Both the position numbers and the translations under genes were made by a program. The notes below the pieces were generated by a model. The model was given only the letters and a program-made list of their open reading frames with translations. It had not been told where the DNA came from and ran no database searches. A DNA stretch of 64,000 nt from Psychroflexus aestuariivivens (GTDB lineage Bacteria > Bacteroidota > Bacteroidia > Flavobacteriales > Flavobacteriaceae): positions 1 to 64,000 of the forward strand of contig NZ_RQVT01000001.1 in the NCBI RefSeq assembly GCF_004010055.1, read 5' to 3'. Below, piece after piece: positions 17,381 through 26,481 of the stretch (positions within the stretch are counted from its first letter, which is position 1; every line of letters begins with the position of its first letter).

Positions 17381-17389
17381 TGGATTGCA

Positions 17390-18238
17390 TTATCCTATTA
17401 TGTAAAATTCCTGATCAAGTCCTTTCTTTTCTGTGTTGATCATCATTATTAAGGTTAAAAGTTCAGGTTCTTGAATTTCTTTTATTTCTAAGTTTGGTTT
17501 TTGGATATTGAATCTTTCTCTATTTCCTTTTTTCAAATCACTTTCTATGTTTTCAGGAATATAAAAAGTTGCCTTTTCTTGTAAATGTTTTTTATATTCA
17601 TTTAGATAAATTCCTATACCTGCAAAATCAAAATCTCCAAAGTGTAAATAATTATTTGGTATAGAATTCATCCATTTTATAAAGTCCTTATTTTGATTTT
17701 GAGGATAACGTGATATAAATAAGGGATTAATGTTTTTGAACAAGTATTTCTGTTTGTGAATCTGACTAAAATTTTTTGTGTTCTCAACTCCAACAACTGT
17801 TATCTCTTTTGGTATTTTGAAAGATTCATAATCATAAATAAAAATAAAACTTCCTTTTTGAGGATTAATAATTATGGTATTGTTGTTTAATTCAGCCGTT
17901 ATAGAATTATAACTATTGACTAAAAAACCTTTAAATGCTCTCTCCTTTGAAACCTTAGAGTCTGTGGTTATTTTAGTTGATTCGGCACGAGTAGAATTTG
18001 GATTCTCTTTTAAAATAATGTAATCATTCAAATCATTAATCTGTAATTGATTTGCTAGGTAGATATGTAAACCTTTTTCATTTATTAATTCTAATGATTT
18101 TTTATGCTTCCCTTTTCTGTAAATAATATTCTCAGCAACTAAATCATCTATTAATCTTCCTTTAGCCGAACTATTTGGAATTGATTCACCATTGATTAGT
18201 TGTACTAATACTTTTGCTATTTTTAAGTTTAACTTCAT
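17390..18238 (-). CDS. MksG/JetD-type Toprim nuclease subunit
   Basis: A 282-residue protein, last gene of the Wadjet-type operon. The C-terminal half has a topoisomerase-primase (Toprim) site: Glu152 in VVGVENTKNF and Asp202/Asp204 in HFGDFDFAGIGIY. The N-terminal ~60 residues look like a winged helix. In Wadjet the JetD/MksG dimer cuts closed circular DNA after loop extrusion by the SMC motor. At 282 residues it is shorter than the roughly 350-400 I recall for many JetD proteins. It overlaps the SMC gene by one base. Confidence 0.8.
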   Translation of the reverse strand: MKLNLKIAKVLVQLINGESIPNSSAKGRLIDDLVAENIIYRKGKHKKSLELINEKGLHIYLANQLQINDLNDYIILKENPNSTRAESTKITTDSKVSKERAFKGFLVNSYNSITAELNNNTIIINPQKGSFIFIYDYESFKIPKEITVVGVENTKNFSQIHKQKYLFKNINPLFISRYPQNQNKDFIKWMNSIPNNYLHFGDFDFAGIGIYLNEYKKHLQEKATFYIPENIESDLKKGNRERFNIQKPNLEIKEIQEPELLTLIMMINTEKKGLDQEFYIIG

Positions 18239-21200
18239 TAATTAAGAACTCTGTTATCTACTTTTTTAATCAATCTATTAATCTTAGTGATGTATTTTTT
18301 TGAATTGGTTTTAGATTGTTCTTTTGCTAGTTTATAGGTATATTTATAGTCGGTAGCATTTTGACTTGTTGGCGAACCATTGATGAGTAAAATGTTTCTT
18401 TCATTGGCAAACCTTAAAATTCCTTTTTGATTAGTAGGATGAAGTGTGCCTATTTCGTCCATCATACAATGTAGCTTAAAGTCCTTAAATTTCTTTGAAG
18501 CATCAATTTTAAAAACATTCAACAACGAGATATTAATCATAGCTTTAACCAAAATATCTGTACCATTACTACCTACATTAGAAAGCTTTTCTACCCAACC
18601 AGAGTCGTTGTCATTCTCTATAATTCTAAATTGTAGATCAAAAGATTCTGATAGCGTTAAATTCTTGTTTTTTGATTTGTCCAACTCTTTTACCAGTTGT
18701 TTGAGCAAGTCAACCGCTTTTTGATTTTTCGTGTTACTTTCTGAAGATGTAAAAAGATTTGATTTTCCTAAAACAAGACTATTTTCATCGTTAAACTCTT
18801 TTATTTTAATCAATAGTCTTACAATAGGGTTTGAACTTTCTAGCGTTCTTATTTCCATTGTTTTGATGGCTTCAATGAAATTTTTGCCAAGAAAATCATC
18901 ATTTATTTTTTTAATTATTTTTTCAATTTCGCCCTGTTTTGAGTTTAGTTCTGTGGTTTCTCTACCAATTAAGTGAATAATGTGCGCAAACCTATCATTT
19001 ACACGTTTTTCATATTCTTTAATTTTATCTTCTTCAATAAATTCTTTAAGCTCAAATGCAAAATTTAGGAACTCTGAATCTTCGTTTAGTTTTACTTTAA
19101 ACTTAAAAACATTCTGTTCATCAAAATTACCTGTGAAAGCATTAACGGATTGTTGTAGCTCTTTAAAAGTTTCGATTCCTTTGTAGTATTTGCTGTTGAT
19201 TTCAGTAATGATAGCCGTGCCTTTCTTTTGATTATCAAAATCAACATTAGGTTTAGGGTCATCATAATAGTTTTTGACGCTTAAAAATGCATCTGAAAGC
19301 TTAAAACTTTCAAGTTCTTTCAAGTCACTATCAAATTCATTTATTTTGATTTGTATGGATTTAACAAATTCTTCTTGTTTTGCATATTTTGTGTTGATTT
19401 TATTCAACTCCATTTTATGTTCACTAATTATTGAAGTTTGCTTTTTCTCTAAACTTGCCTTGTCAACTTTTAATTGAGGCACTTTGTCAAATAGTTCTCT
19501 TTTGTCTTTATTGTACTCTATAACAATAGTTTCATTTTCCTTTATGTAATCAAGGTCTATTGTAATTTGGTTTAATCTGTCATCAATTAGAGTAAGTCTT
19601 TTTGTATCAGCTCCTTTGTTTTCTAATTCAGAATTCTGCTCTTTTTTTAATTCTTGAATCCTTTTATCAGATGCTGATTTTGCTTTTGAGATAGCAGTGT
19701 TTATTTCAGAAATTTCCTTGTTCTTAGTTTCTTCTAAAACTTTAATTTCGGTATCTCTCTCTTTTTCTTTTAAACTTTTTTTTCGTTTTATTCCTTTCTT
19801 AATCTTTTCTAAGATTTCTTCAGCTTTTAATTTCTTTGATGCAATATCATTTAAATCATCTTCTAATTTTTGAAAAACAGCTTCTTTTTCTGATTTTGCT
19901 TTTAAAATCCATTCCTCTAAATCAATCTTATTCTTTTTAAACTTCGCTTTGTTTTGAGAAATGGTATATTCGTTTTCTGCAATAGCCTCATTAAGGGTTT
20001 TTAGTTTTTTACCAAATTTAATTTTTAGCTTACTCAAGCTACTTTCTTTATTCGTATTAAGCTGTTGAATAGCATTTTGGATTTTATTAATCTCACCTTT
20101 ATAAACCTCAATTTCTTGCTGGTATTCTTTTACTGATTTAATCCTGTTTTTTAATGTATTTAAGTTTAGCTCTATACCAAATAGAGTAGAGGAATTAGTA
20201 TCTATCAATTTAGGATTCAATTCTGTGTTGAAGAGTACATTGTCTTCATCAATCACTTTTCCTATGGTATTTTGCCAATTATTAATGTTATCGTTTAACC
20301 AGCCATAAAGAGAAGATTTGCTTTGTTGAATTTTGTTTTCAATGTTCTCAATTTTTAATGTTAGTTTTTTACTTTTTTCATTTTCTTTTTCAACGGAAGA
20401 GCTAAAGTGTCTTTCTTCTTCTTTTGTTTCTAATTCCCATTCTTTGCGAATTGTTTTTGTTTCGTTTGTTGCATTTAGAATGCTGTTTTTCGAGTTTGAG
20501 ATTTTGTTACTAAGTGTTTTTCCATTGTCTTTACATTTCTCAATTTCTGTTAAAAAAAAGGTTCTATGTTTTAATTCTGATTTCTTTCTTTTTAAACTAT
20601 TTTCATTCTCTTTTACATTATCTAAATCAATGATTGCCTTGTCTATTTCATCTTTATTTTCATCATTGATATGAGTAATTAATTTTTGGTACTTGTCAAA
20701 TACTGAAGATTTATGTTCTCCAAAATCACTTTTTATATTAAGAATATCAGCGTTCCGTGTATTTGTAAACTCTTGCTGTTGGTTCTGGATTTGTTTAATA
20801 AGAGCTTCAAATTTTTGACTAATTTGCGCAAATTTAGAGGTAAGCAGATTTTTTTCGTCTCCTAAAGTTCTTTGCTCAACAGTTAAAGCGTCTTTATTAG
20901 AAACTTTTGAAATTAGTTTTTTAATGTTTTGATTTTCGTATTCCTCTTGTTTTTGCTTAGCTTCTGATAGCCTTGTAGATATTAGTTTTATATCAGAAAC
21001 AATATCTTGCTCTCTTCTTTTATGTGTTTTTAGTAAGTTTTCTCTTTTTTTTGAAAGAACATTTAATTCGTTAACTTCTTTAGAATAACTAGAATTTAAA
21101 ATAGGTTTTTCGTTTTCGATAAAGTTTATTCTAGCAGCTAATGCAAAAGTTAGATCTTTTTTTTCTATGTTAAGAAAATTGTAAACTCTGTATCTATCAA

Positions 21201-21945
21201 TAATTCTATCAGCTTGTTTCTTTACTATAATTTGTCCTTTTCGGTTTTCTTTAAACCATATTTTAATATCGTTGATTTGTGTTTCAAAATCACGTAAATG
21301 ATTTTTGGCATAATTCTCAATATCTATTACAAATTCCTCATCATTTAAAGAATTTATGATAGTATCTTTAATAAATTGTGCTTCAAGGTTAGTGTTTAGA
21401 AGTACATTTTGAATAGTTCTTGGTATATTTTGATACTGCTTACTTTCTGCTAGTGCATACTTTTTGAACTCAGGTTTTAAACCGCTATTATCTCCATAAA
21501 TAATTCTGCGATACTCGTCATAGCCTTTTATGAGGTTTGTATAATAAATTTCTCTTCCAAACGCATTTCTGATGTTGTCCCAGCTTTCAAAAGCTCTGTT
21601 ATCCTTGTCTATAAATAATTCTCTTTTGTATGCAGAGTTAAAAAAACGAAATGCAACTTTCCCATTTACTTTGTAGGCTAAAACACAAAATGGTATATTC
21701 TCTTTTAGTATTTCATAAACAATGTAAGAGTTCTGATATTGGAAGTAGTAATCGTCAAATCCTTTCTTTTGTTTCGGAATTCCTAGTTTGGTTTTATTGG
21801 CATTGTAAAAAAATAATATAGCACGAAGTAGCGTGCTTTTTCCTACGCCTTGTGTTCCAATTAAGTGAACATTTCCATCTAATTCGATTTCGGCATATTG
21901 TACAGATGCACTATTTATAAAAACTATTTTATTCAGGTATCTCAT
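18238..21945 (-). CDS. MksB/JetC-type SMC-like ATPase
   Basis: A 1235-residue SMC/MukB-like motor. Walker A is GTQGVGKST at 30-38. A very long Lys/Glu-rich coiled coil fills the middle (about 270-920) with a break near the centre as hinge. The C-terminal head has a signature-like VGSNGTDILVKAM and Walker B HCMMDEIG (acidic pair about 1163-1164). In MksBEFG/Wadjet complexes this ATPase extrudes DNA loops and the complex recognises small circular DNA such as plasmids. It overlaps the upstream MksE-like gene by 17 bases. Confidence 0.9.
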   Translation of the reverse strand: MRYLNKIVFINSASVQYAEIELDGNVHLIGTQGVGKSTLLRAILFFYNANKTKLGIPKQKKGFDDYYFQYQNSYIVYEILKENIPFCVLAYKVNGKVAFRFFNSAYKRELFIDKDNRAFESWDNIRNAFGREIYYTNLIKGYDEYRRIIYGDNSGLKPEFKKYALAESKQYQNIPRTIQNVLLNTNLEAQFIKDTIINSLNDEEFVIDIENYAKNHLRDFETQINDIKIWFKENRKGQIIVKKQADRIIDRYRVYNFLNIEKKDLTFALAARINFIENEKPILNSSYSKEVNELNVLSKKRENLLKTHKRREQDIVSDIKLISTRLSEAKQKQEEYENQNIKKLISKVSNKDALTVEQRTLGDEKNLLTSKFAQISQKFEALIKQIQNQQQEFTNTRNADILNIKSDFGEHKSSVFDKYQKLITHINDENKDEIDKAIIDLDNVKENENSLKRKKSELKHRTFFLTEIEKCKDNGKTLSNKISNSKNSILNATNETKTIRKEWELETKEEERHFSSSVEKENEKSKKLTLKIENIENKIQQSKSSLYGWLNDNINNWQNTIGKVIDEDNVLFNTELNPKLIDTNSSTLFGIELNLNTLKNRIKSVKEYQQEIEVYKGEINKIQNAIQQLNTNKESSLSKLKIKFGKKLKTLNEAIAENEYTISQNKAKFKKNKIDLEEWILKAKSEKEAVFQKLEDDLNDIASKKLKAEEILEKIKKGIKRKKSLKEKERDTEIKVLEETKNKEISEINTAISKAKSASDKRIQELKKEQNSELENKGADTKRLTLIDDRLNQITIDLDYIKENETIVIEYNKDKRELFDKVPQLKVDKASLEKKQTSIISEHKMELNKINTKYAKQEEFVKSIQIKINEFDSDLKELESFKLSDAFLSVKNYYDDPKPNVDFDNQKKGTAIITEINSKYYKGIETFKELQQSVNAFTGNFDEQNVFKFKVKLNEDSEFLNFAFELKEFIEEDKIKEYEKRVNDRFAHIIHLIGRETTELNSKQGEIEKIIKKINDDFLGKNFIEAIKTMEIRTLESSNPIVRLLIKIKEFNDENSLVLGKSNLFTSSESNTKNQKAVDLLKQLVKELDKSKNKNLTLSESFDLQFRIIENDNDSGWVEKLSNVGSNGTDILVKAMINISLLNVFKIDASKKFKDFKLHCMMDEIGTLHPTNQKGILRFANERNILLINGSPTSQNATDYKYTYKLAKEQSKTNSKKYITKINRLIKKVDNRVLN

Positions 21946-22501
21946 TTTCTATTTCTTCAGGAATATTAATAGTTGTTATAATATCTTTTAAATAATTAAA
22001 AGAGGTAAGTACTTTGTATGTCTCAGTTATTTCATTTTCTAAGGTTATGAAATTATCTTTTTCTAGCTTTTCAATGATTTTTTTTATCCGTTCAGAATTT
22101 GTCTTTTTATCTCCACTTACTCTTTTTAGCTTTTCCAATTTGGTTTTTAAATCAGCGTTGTTTTTTAGTTGATTTACAATGTCTGATGCTGAAAATCTAA
22201 AGCCTACGTCAAAAGAGGTGTCGAAAGTTTTAAAAAAGTCTAGGATATCAATCCAATTAAACGCTTTTTCTAGTTTTCTGTCTAGGTCTGCATTGTTTTC
22301 TATACGACTAAAATAAAAATATTCGTTGCCTTGCTCTAATATATAATTAATTTGATAAAAATATTCGTATAAATCTTCAAACGTTTCTTCATCTTCTAAA
22401 ACTCTGTAGAGTTTTTTAATGTCGTCTTTAGGGCTGTTTGAACAGATAAATTCTCCTTTGCGAAGTACGTTAAATATTTCTGATGTGTACTTTGGATACA
22501 T
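21929..22501 (-). CDS. MksE/JetB-type kite subunit
   Basis: A 190-residue acidic protein made mostly of helices, with two winged-helix-like halves as in MukE/MksE. Conserved-looking stretches include LEQGNEYFYFSRIE and WIDILDFFKTFD. In the complex, MksE/JetB dimers bind the kleisin and DNA. Gene order, overlap with the SMC gene (17 bases) and the 6-base gap from the kleisin gene support the call more than sequence alone. Confidence 0.75.
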   Translation of the reverse strand: MYPKYTSEIFNVLRKGEFICSNSPKDDIKKLYRVLEDEETFEDLYEYFYQINYILEQGNEYFYFSRIENNADLDRKLEKAFNWIDILDFFKTFDTSFDVGFRFSASDIVNQLKNNADLKTKLEKLKRVSGDKKTNSERIKKIIEKLEKDNFITLENEITETYKVLTSFNYLKDIITTINIPEEIENEIPE

Positions 22502-22507
22502 TAAAAT

Positions 22508-23704
22508 TTATTTTGAAAATACCATGGCATATTCAATACCATTGGCAGTTTGGTAATTATCTTGTATTTGTAATTCTTCTTCATACTGAGAAATAATTTG
22601 ACAAAAAATCGTGACTCTTTCGTTAAAATCTATGTCTTTCATAAAATCATAGTTTAAAATGAAATTGAATAAATTGTCACTGGTGGCAATGAAACGATTC
22701 CTTACTTCTTCTAGATTTACCATTATTTCTTCTTCAATATTATTTTGAAGATAGTCATTAGAAATACTTTCTGCTATGTCTTGCTTGAAAAGTAATCTAT
22801 TTCTATAATTTCTAGCAATTCTTTTAATAGTATCAAAAGCTCGCTCGTCCTCTCTAAGAAAGTCAATAGATAAGTTTATGGATTGATTAGTTCTTGCTTC
22901 AAAAATGACTTGATTTTTGTTTGAAATTATTTGTTTGATGTCAGTTTCAGCTTCAATTGTAAAATTGTCTTTTAAGTATTTAAGTTTTCGTAGTTTTTCT
23001 AAAAACCTTCCTTGTTGTTTTATTTGATTTAGATAATCAATTATCTGTTTTTCTATTTCAATTAGGTTGTGTGAGCATTCTCCTAACTGACTTTTTAGTT
23101 CAACAATAATTCTACCTAACTCTTCATCTAAAGCTCTATTGAAAAAAGTGAGTTCTTCCTCATTAATAAGTGACAATGTCTGATGTATCAAGTTTATAAT
23201 TACTGTTCTTTTCTCATCAAGATTTTCTAGTTTTAATTGTTTGTTTTTATAGTTCGATTCATTCTTAAAAGTATTTTCGATATTACGTCTTAAATCTACT
23301 ACACTTCTAAGTGTGATAAGCCCCATATTGCGAAACGTTTTTTTTATAAATCGTAAGTAGGTATATCTTTTCGTTTCGCTATGTTCATTTAAAAAGTAAA
23401 CAATGTTTTCTTTTATACTTTTTATATTTTCGTCAATATATGAAAGGTTGATTTCTTCGCTAACAAATAACACTTGTTCAAAAAACTCTAAAAATTGCCC
23501 ATCAAGTTCCAAAAAACCTCCATTTTCTCTTATGACAGATTTTTGAATTAATAAGTCAATACGACTTTCTTCATAATCAACAAGTTCTAAAGCATCACTC
23601 AATTTGTAATCAATGGATTTCCTTTTGCTAAACATTTCAGATATTAGTTTTTCCTCTCTTTTCAAAGCGGTAACTAATTCTTTTATGTCGTTAAAAGTGT
23701 TCAT
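22508..23704 (-). CDS. MksF/JetA-type kleisin subunit
   Basis: A 398-residue MukF-like kleisin and first gene of the operon. The N-terminus (1-90) is a winged-helix-like domain, the middle (about 90-330) is a long helical/coiled region (QLKLENLDEKRTVI..., EELGRIIVELKSQLGE), and the C-terminus ends in a short winged-helix-like end (YEEELQIQDNYQTANGIEYA). Kleisins bridge the two SMC heads. The ATG at 23704 is the only plausible start. The 216-base upstream gap holds repeats that could control the operon. Confidence 0.75.
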   Translation of the reverse strand: MNTFNDIKELVTALKREEKLISEMFSKRKSIDYKLSDALELVDYEESRIDLLIQKSVIRENGGFLELDGQFLEFFEQVLFVSEEINLSYIDENIKSIKENIVYFLNEHSETKRYTYLRFIKKTFRNMGLITLRSVVDLRRNIENTFKNESNYKNKQLKLENLDEKRTVIINLIHQTLSLINEEELTFFNRALDEELGRIIVELKSQLGECSHNLIEIEKQIIDYLNQIKQQGRFLEKLRKLKYLKDNFTIEAETDIKQIISNKNQVIFEARTNQSINLSIDFLREDERAFDTIKRIARNYRNRLLFKQDIAESISNDYLQNNIEEEIMVNLEEVRNRFIATSDNLFNFILNYDFMKDIDFNERVTIFCQIISQYEEELQIQDNYQTANGIEYAMVFSK

Positions 23705-23763
23705 GTTTTGTTTAAGTAAGTATCACCTTTTTTGTTTTTAAAAATACAATTTTATTTTTGAGT

Positions 23764-23857
23764 AGGGACATTTAGGCTCGTTTTATGCCAGTCAAATCGA
23801 TTAAGACTGGCAATGGAAAAACCAAAAACCAAAATCATGTCCACATCAGGGACATTT
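23764..23857. promoter_or_regulatory. Repeats in the Wadjet-operon leader
   Basis: Two direct copies of AGGGACATTT (23764-23773 and 23848-23857) bracket a perfect 8-bp inverted repeat TGCCAGTC (23786-23793) / GACTGGCA (23805-23812); the second direct copy is also half of ATGTCC-N7-GGACAT (23837-23855). No T-run follows, so this is not a terminator. Its position between DUF808 and the first Wadjet gene fits an operator region. Confidence 0.4.
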
Positions 23858-23920
23858 CTATTAAAACAATACAAAACAAAGCTCACTTAGGGGCATCCGT
23901 AGAAAAGCTAAAACTTAGAT

Positions 23921-24811
23921 TTAGTCTTTGGTTTTATCTGGGGATAAATTGTTTTTAAGTTTTAGAACTAATTTAACCAACAAGAGGCAAATAAAACCAA
24001 TCCCTAAACCAAGAATAAATTCTGTTACTATAGCAGGCAGGACAGGAAAAAGACCATGAAAAACATCAACATTATGAGAGAAAATACCGCCGGAAACCAG
24101 CAATAAAGCCAAAGTACCAATGACCGATAAACTTTTGATGACTTTGGGTAGCGCATTTACTAAAACGTGGCCAAGTTTGGCTTTAAAACTATTTTCATTT
24201 GAACTTTGATTGATCAATTTGACTCCAGTATCATCCATTCTAACGATTAAAGCAACGATGCCGTATACGCCAACAGTAGCAATCAACGCAATAATGGTGA
24301 CCACAGGAATCTGTATACTTAAACCTTTATCGGAAACTGTGCCGAGCGCAATAATTACAATCTCAACAGACAAAATGAAATCAGTTAAAATAGCAGAATT
24401 GATGCGTTCTTTTTCTAAAGCGATGATTTCACTTTCTGTTTGCGTGTTTTTGAGTTCTTCTTTTTTAGAATCTGGATAGGGCACAAAGAAATGATAGATT
24501 TTTTCTGCGCCTTCATAAGCAAGATACAAGCCACCTAAAACCAATATTATGGTGACGGCAACAGGCAGAAAAGCACTCAACAAAAAAGCAACGGGCAGTA
24601 TAATTAATTTATTGAGTAAGGAGCCTTTTGTAATAGACCACAACACCGGTATTTCTCTGGAAGATACAAAGCCAGAAGCTTTTTCGGCATTCACAGCCAA
24701 GTCATCGCCAAGAATACCTGCGGTTTTTTTAGCAGCCACCTTACTCATTACAGCAACATCGTCCATAAGTGCAGCGATATCATCCAAAATTGCAAAAAAT
24801 CCAGAAGCCAT
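23921..24811 (-). CDS. DUF808 family inner-membrane protein
   Basis: A 296-residue protein with the N-terminal signature of DUF808/YedI: MASGFFAILDDIAALMDDVA, then about six to seven membrane segments and a cytoplasmic loop containing VPYPDSKKEEL. These conserved inner-membrane proteins have no established function. Length is usual for the family. It is monocistronic; the next gene on the same strand (Wadjet kleisin) starts 216 bases downstream. Confidence 0.9.
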   Translation of the reverse strand: MASGFFAILDDIAALMDDVAVMSKVAAKKTAGILGDDLAVNAEKASGFVSSREIPVLWSITKGSLLNKLIILPVAFLLSAFLPVAVTIILVLGGLYLAYEGAEKIYHFFVPYPDSKKEELKNTQTESEIIALEKERINSAILTDFILSVEIVIIALGTVSDKGLSIQIPVVTIIALIATVGVYGIVALIVRMDDTGVKLINQSSNENSFKAKLGHVLVNALPKVIKSLSVIGTLALLLVSGGIFSHNVDVFHGLFPVLPAIVTEFILGLGIGFICLLLVKLVLKLKNNLSPDKTKD

Positions 24812-25050
24812 AAATCTTTAGTTTTATATATGAATAGAATCGCCGAAAATACTTTTTTTTCTATTTCATTTGGTGTTATTCAGAAAAAAATAAGCGAGCT
24901 TTCATTATCTTCATTTCTAAAGTTCGACTAAATCATATAGAATAGCTTTTTGAATTTCAATTTGAATATTCTGAGATAGGAGGAAATGCTTGAATTTCCT
25001 TAGATTCATGGCTGCTCTTTTTGTAAAACATAAGATTCATTTTCAAATAA

Positions 25051-25068
25051 TGTAAAATAAACTTGACA
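25051..25068. promoter_or_regulatory. Operator-like dyad 1 (TGTAAA-N6-TTGACA)
   Basis: Inverted repeat with one mismatch, identical in layout to the perfect dyad at 25091-25108, 40 bases away. Its right half contains the -33 TTG of the promoter. Confidence 0.45.
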
Positions 25069-25092
25069 TTCTAATTTTTTGAATTATATTTG
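25063..25092 (+). promoter_or_regulatory. Bacteroidota-type promoter (TTG-N19-TATATTTG)
   Basis: TTG at 25063-25065 and TATATTTG at 25085-25092 separated by 19 bases, an exact fit to the Bacteroidota -33/-7 consensus. It reads into the membrane protein/regulator pair starting at 25136. The rest of 24812-25135 is AT-rich with no gene. Confidence 0.7.
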
Positions 25093-25108
25093 TAAAGTTT
25101 TATTTACA
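25091..25108. promoter_or_regulatory. Operator-like dyad 2 (TGTAAA-N6-TTTACA)
   Basis: Perfect 6-bp inverted repeat immediately after the -7 element, so a bound protein would block transcription start. The likely binder is the Xre-type regulator encoded by the second gene of the operon. Confidence 0.5.
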
Positions 25109-25135
25109 TAATGTATAATCTTAATTACTTATAAA

Positions 25136-25525
25136 ATGACAGCAGAAAAGAAAAAAGTATTGAAATTGGCTGGCTGGACGTGGTCTTGGGTGGCTTCGTT
25201 AGCCTTTGCGACTTTTGGACCAAAATTTATTTGGGATGACCACCAATTGCTCACTATTCTCGCCGTGGCGACCAATTTTGCTAATGGCATTGCCATGATT
25301 ATTGCTAACCGTAACTATTTTAATAGTTTGGACGAATTGCAACGAAAAATTCAACTGGAAGCTCTGGGAATTACTTTAGGTTTAACAGTTATTTTTGGCA
25401 TCACTTACAGTGTCATGGACACGACAAACCTAATTCCTATGGATGCAGAAATCAGTTTGCTTGTTGGTTTTATGGGCATCACTTACTTTATTGCTTTGTT
25501 AATCAATAGAAATCGTTACGCATGA
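25136..25525 (+). CDS. Four-helix membrane protein paired with Xre regulator
   Basis: A 129-residue protein with four hydrophobic segments and a conserved-looking cytoplasmic loop NSLDELQRKIQLEALG between segments two and three. It is not assigned to a named function. It overlaps the downstream regulator gene by 4 bases, so the two are translated together. Such membrane-protein/small-Xre pairs recur in bacteria, and the membrane protein may sense a signal that frees or holds the regulator. Confidence 0.75.
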   Translation: MTAEKKKVLKLAGWTWSWVASLAFATFGPKFIWDDHQLLTILAVATNFANGIAMIIANRNYFNSLDELQRKIQLEALGITLGLTVIFGITYSVMDTTNLIPMDAEISLLVGFMGITYFIALLINRNRYA

Positions 25526-25716
25526 AAAATAAACTGAAAGTTTTGCGTGCAGAACACGATTATACGCAAGACCAACTGGCAAAAGCGGTTGAGGTCTCGC
25601 GGCAAACGATCAATGCCATAGAAAAGGGAAAGTTCGATCCCAGTTTGGTGCTTGCCATAAAGCTGGCCAGACTTTTCGAAACAGATATTGAAACTATTTT
25701 TATTTATGAAAAATAA
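25522..25716 (+). CDS. Small Xre-family HTH regulator
   Basis: A 64-residue Cro/CI-type helix-turn-helix protein consisting almost only of the HTH (YTQDQLAKAVEVSRQTINAI as helix 2-turn-helix 3), ending FETDIETIFIYEK like the YozG-type group. It probably binds as a dimer to the two TGTAAA dyads around its own promoter. Confidence 0.85.
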   Translation: MKNKLKVLRAEHDYTQDQLAKAVEVSRQTINAIEKGKFDPSLVLAIKLARLFETDIETIFIYEK

Positions 25717-25735
25717 GGTTGAGTTGTATAAAAAT

Positions 25736-26155
25736 TTAGGCTAGTTTTTTTGTTTTGCTCACTTTGAGTATGGAATACAGCAAAAAGCCAACGGGACCAA
25801 ACATAAAGCAAAGCAATAGACAAGGAATGATCAGAAAATGATTGAGGCCATGCTTCCGAGACTGATTCAGAATCCAGTTGCCGACCAACAAGTCAAACAC
25901 AAGATAATGAACCCAGCCTGTCAAGACGGCTTCATCGGAGGAAAACATGGCTTTTATGCCTTCGAGTTTGCTAAAAGATTCCATGTCCATATCTCCAAAA
26001 CCTTGGATGACATAAACCAAATACACCACGGCCATAGCCATAGAAAAACAATAAATAACGGGATTTCTCCAGGATTTGCCAGGAAAGAAAATAAGAATCA
26101 GCCAGGCAGGAATAACGATGGTGTTAACGATTTGAAATACGATTGATGCAGTCAT
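25736..26155 (-). CDS. ABA4-like membrane protein (DUF4281)
   Basis: A 139-residue protein with four membrane segments. It carries the ABA4-like signature GWVHYLVFDLLVGNWI, followed by HFLIIPCLLLCFMFGPVGFL. The plant member is needed for neoxanthin synthesis; bacterial members are uncharacterised. Carotenoid-related work is possible in a pigmented flavobacterium, but no carotenoid gene is in the window. Confidence 0.8.
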   Translation of the reverse strand: MTASIVFQIVNTIVIPAWLILIFFPGKSWRNPVIYCFSMAMAVVYLVYVIQGFGDMDMESFSKLEGIKAMFSSDEAVLTGWVHYLVFDLLVGNWILNQSRKHGLNHFLIIPCLLLCFMFGPVGFLLYSILKVSKTKKLA

Positions 26156-26481
26156 GAGTAATTTAATTTTGAATTTAAATTTACTAATTATTTTGGTTTT
26201 CTGTAGAATGACTTTTCAGATCTGGTGAATTTGAATTAATATGTGAATGTTTTTGTTCTGTGGTTTTAGTTTAAATTGAATTTTTCAGATTGAAATCCTA
26301 TGTATTCAGAAATTTTTATTGAATTTATTTAGGTTGAGTTGAATCAGTCGCACAATATTCGGCATCTTTATTTTTGATTAACTGAATAATGATCAGTTCA
26401 AATTAAACTTTATTTCTGTTGAAATATATTGGTCATGATTTCCAATTTTTAATTTATATATTTGATTTAAAGTTATTTAGT
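26156..26481. other. Intergenic region without gene
   Basis: AT-rich spacer between divergent genes; no terminator, repeat or convincing promoter recognised. Confidence 0.4.

Noticed and set aside
18446-20674. Several plus-strand open frames opposite the SMC gene
   Set aside because: Serine/phenylalanine-rich shadows of Lys/Glu-rich coiled-coil codons; no start signals.
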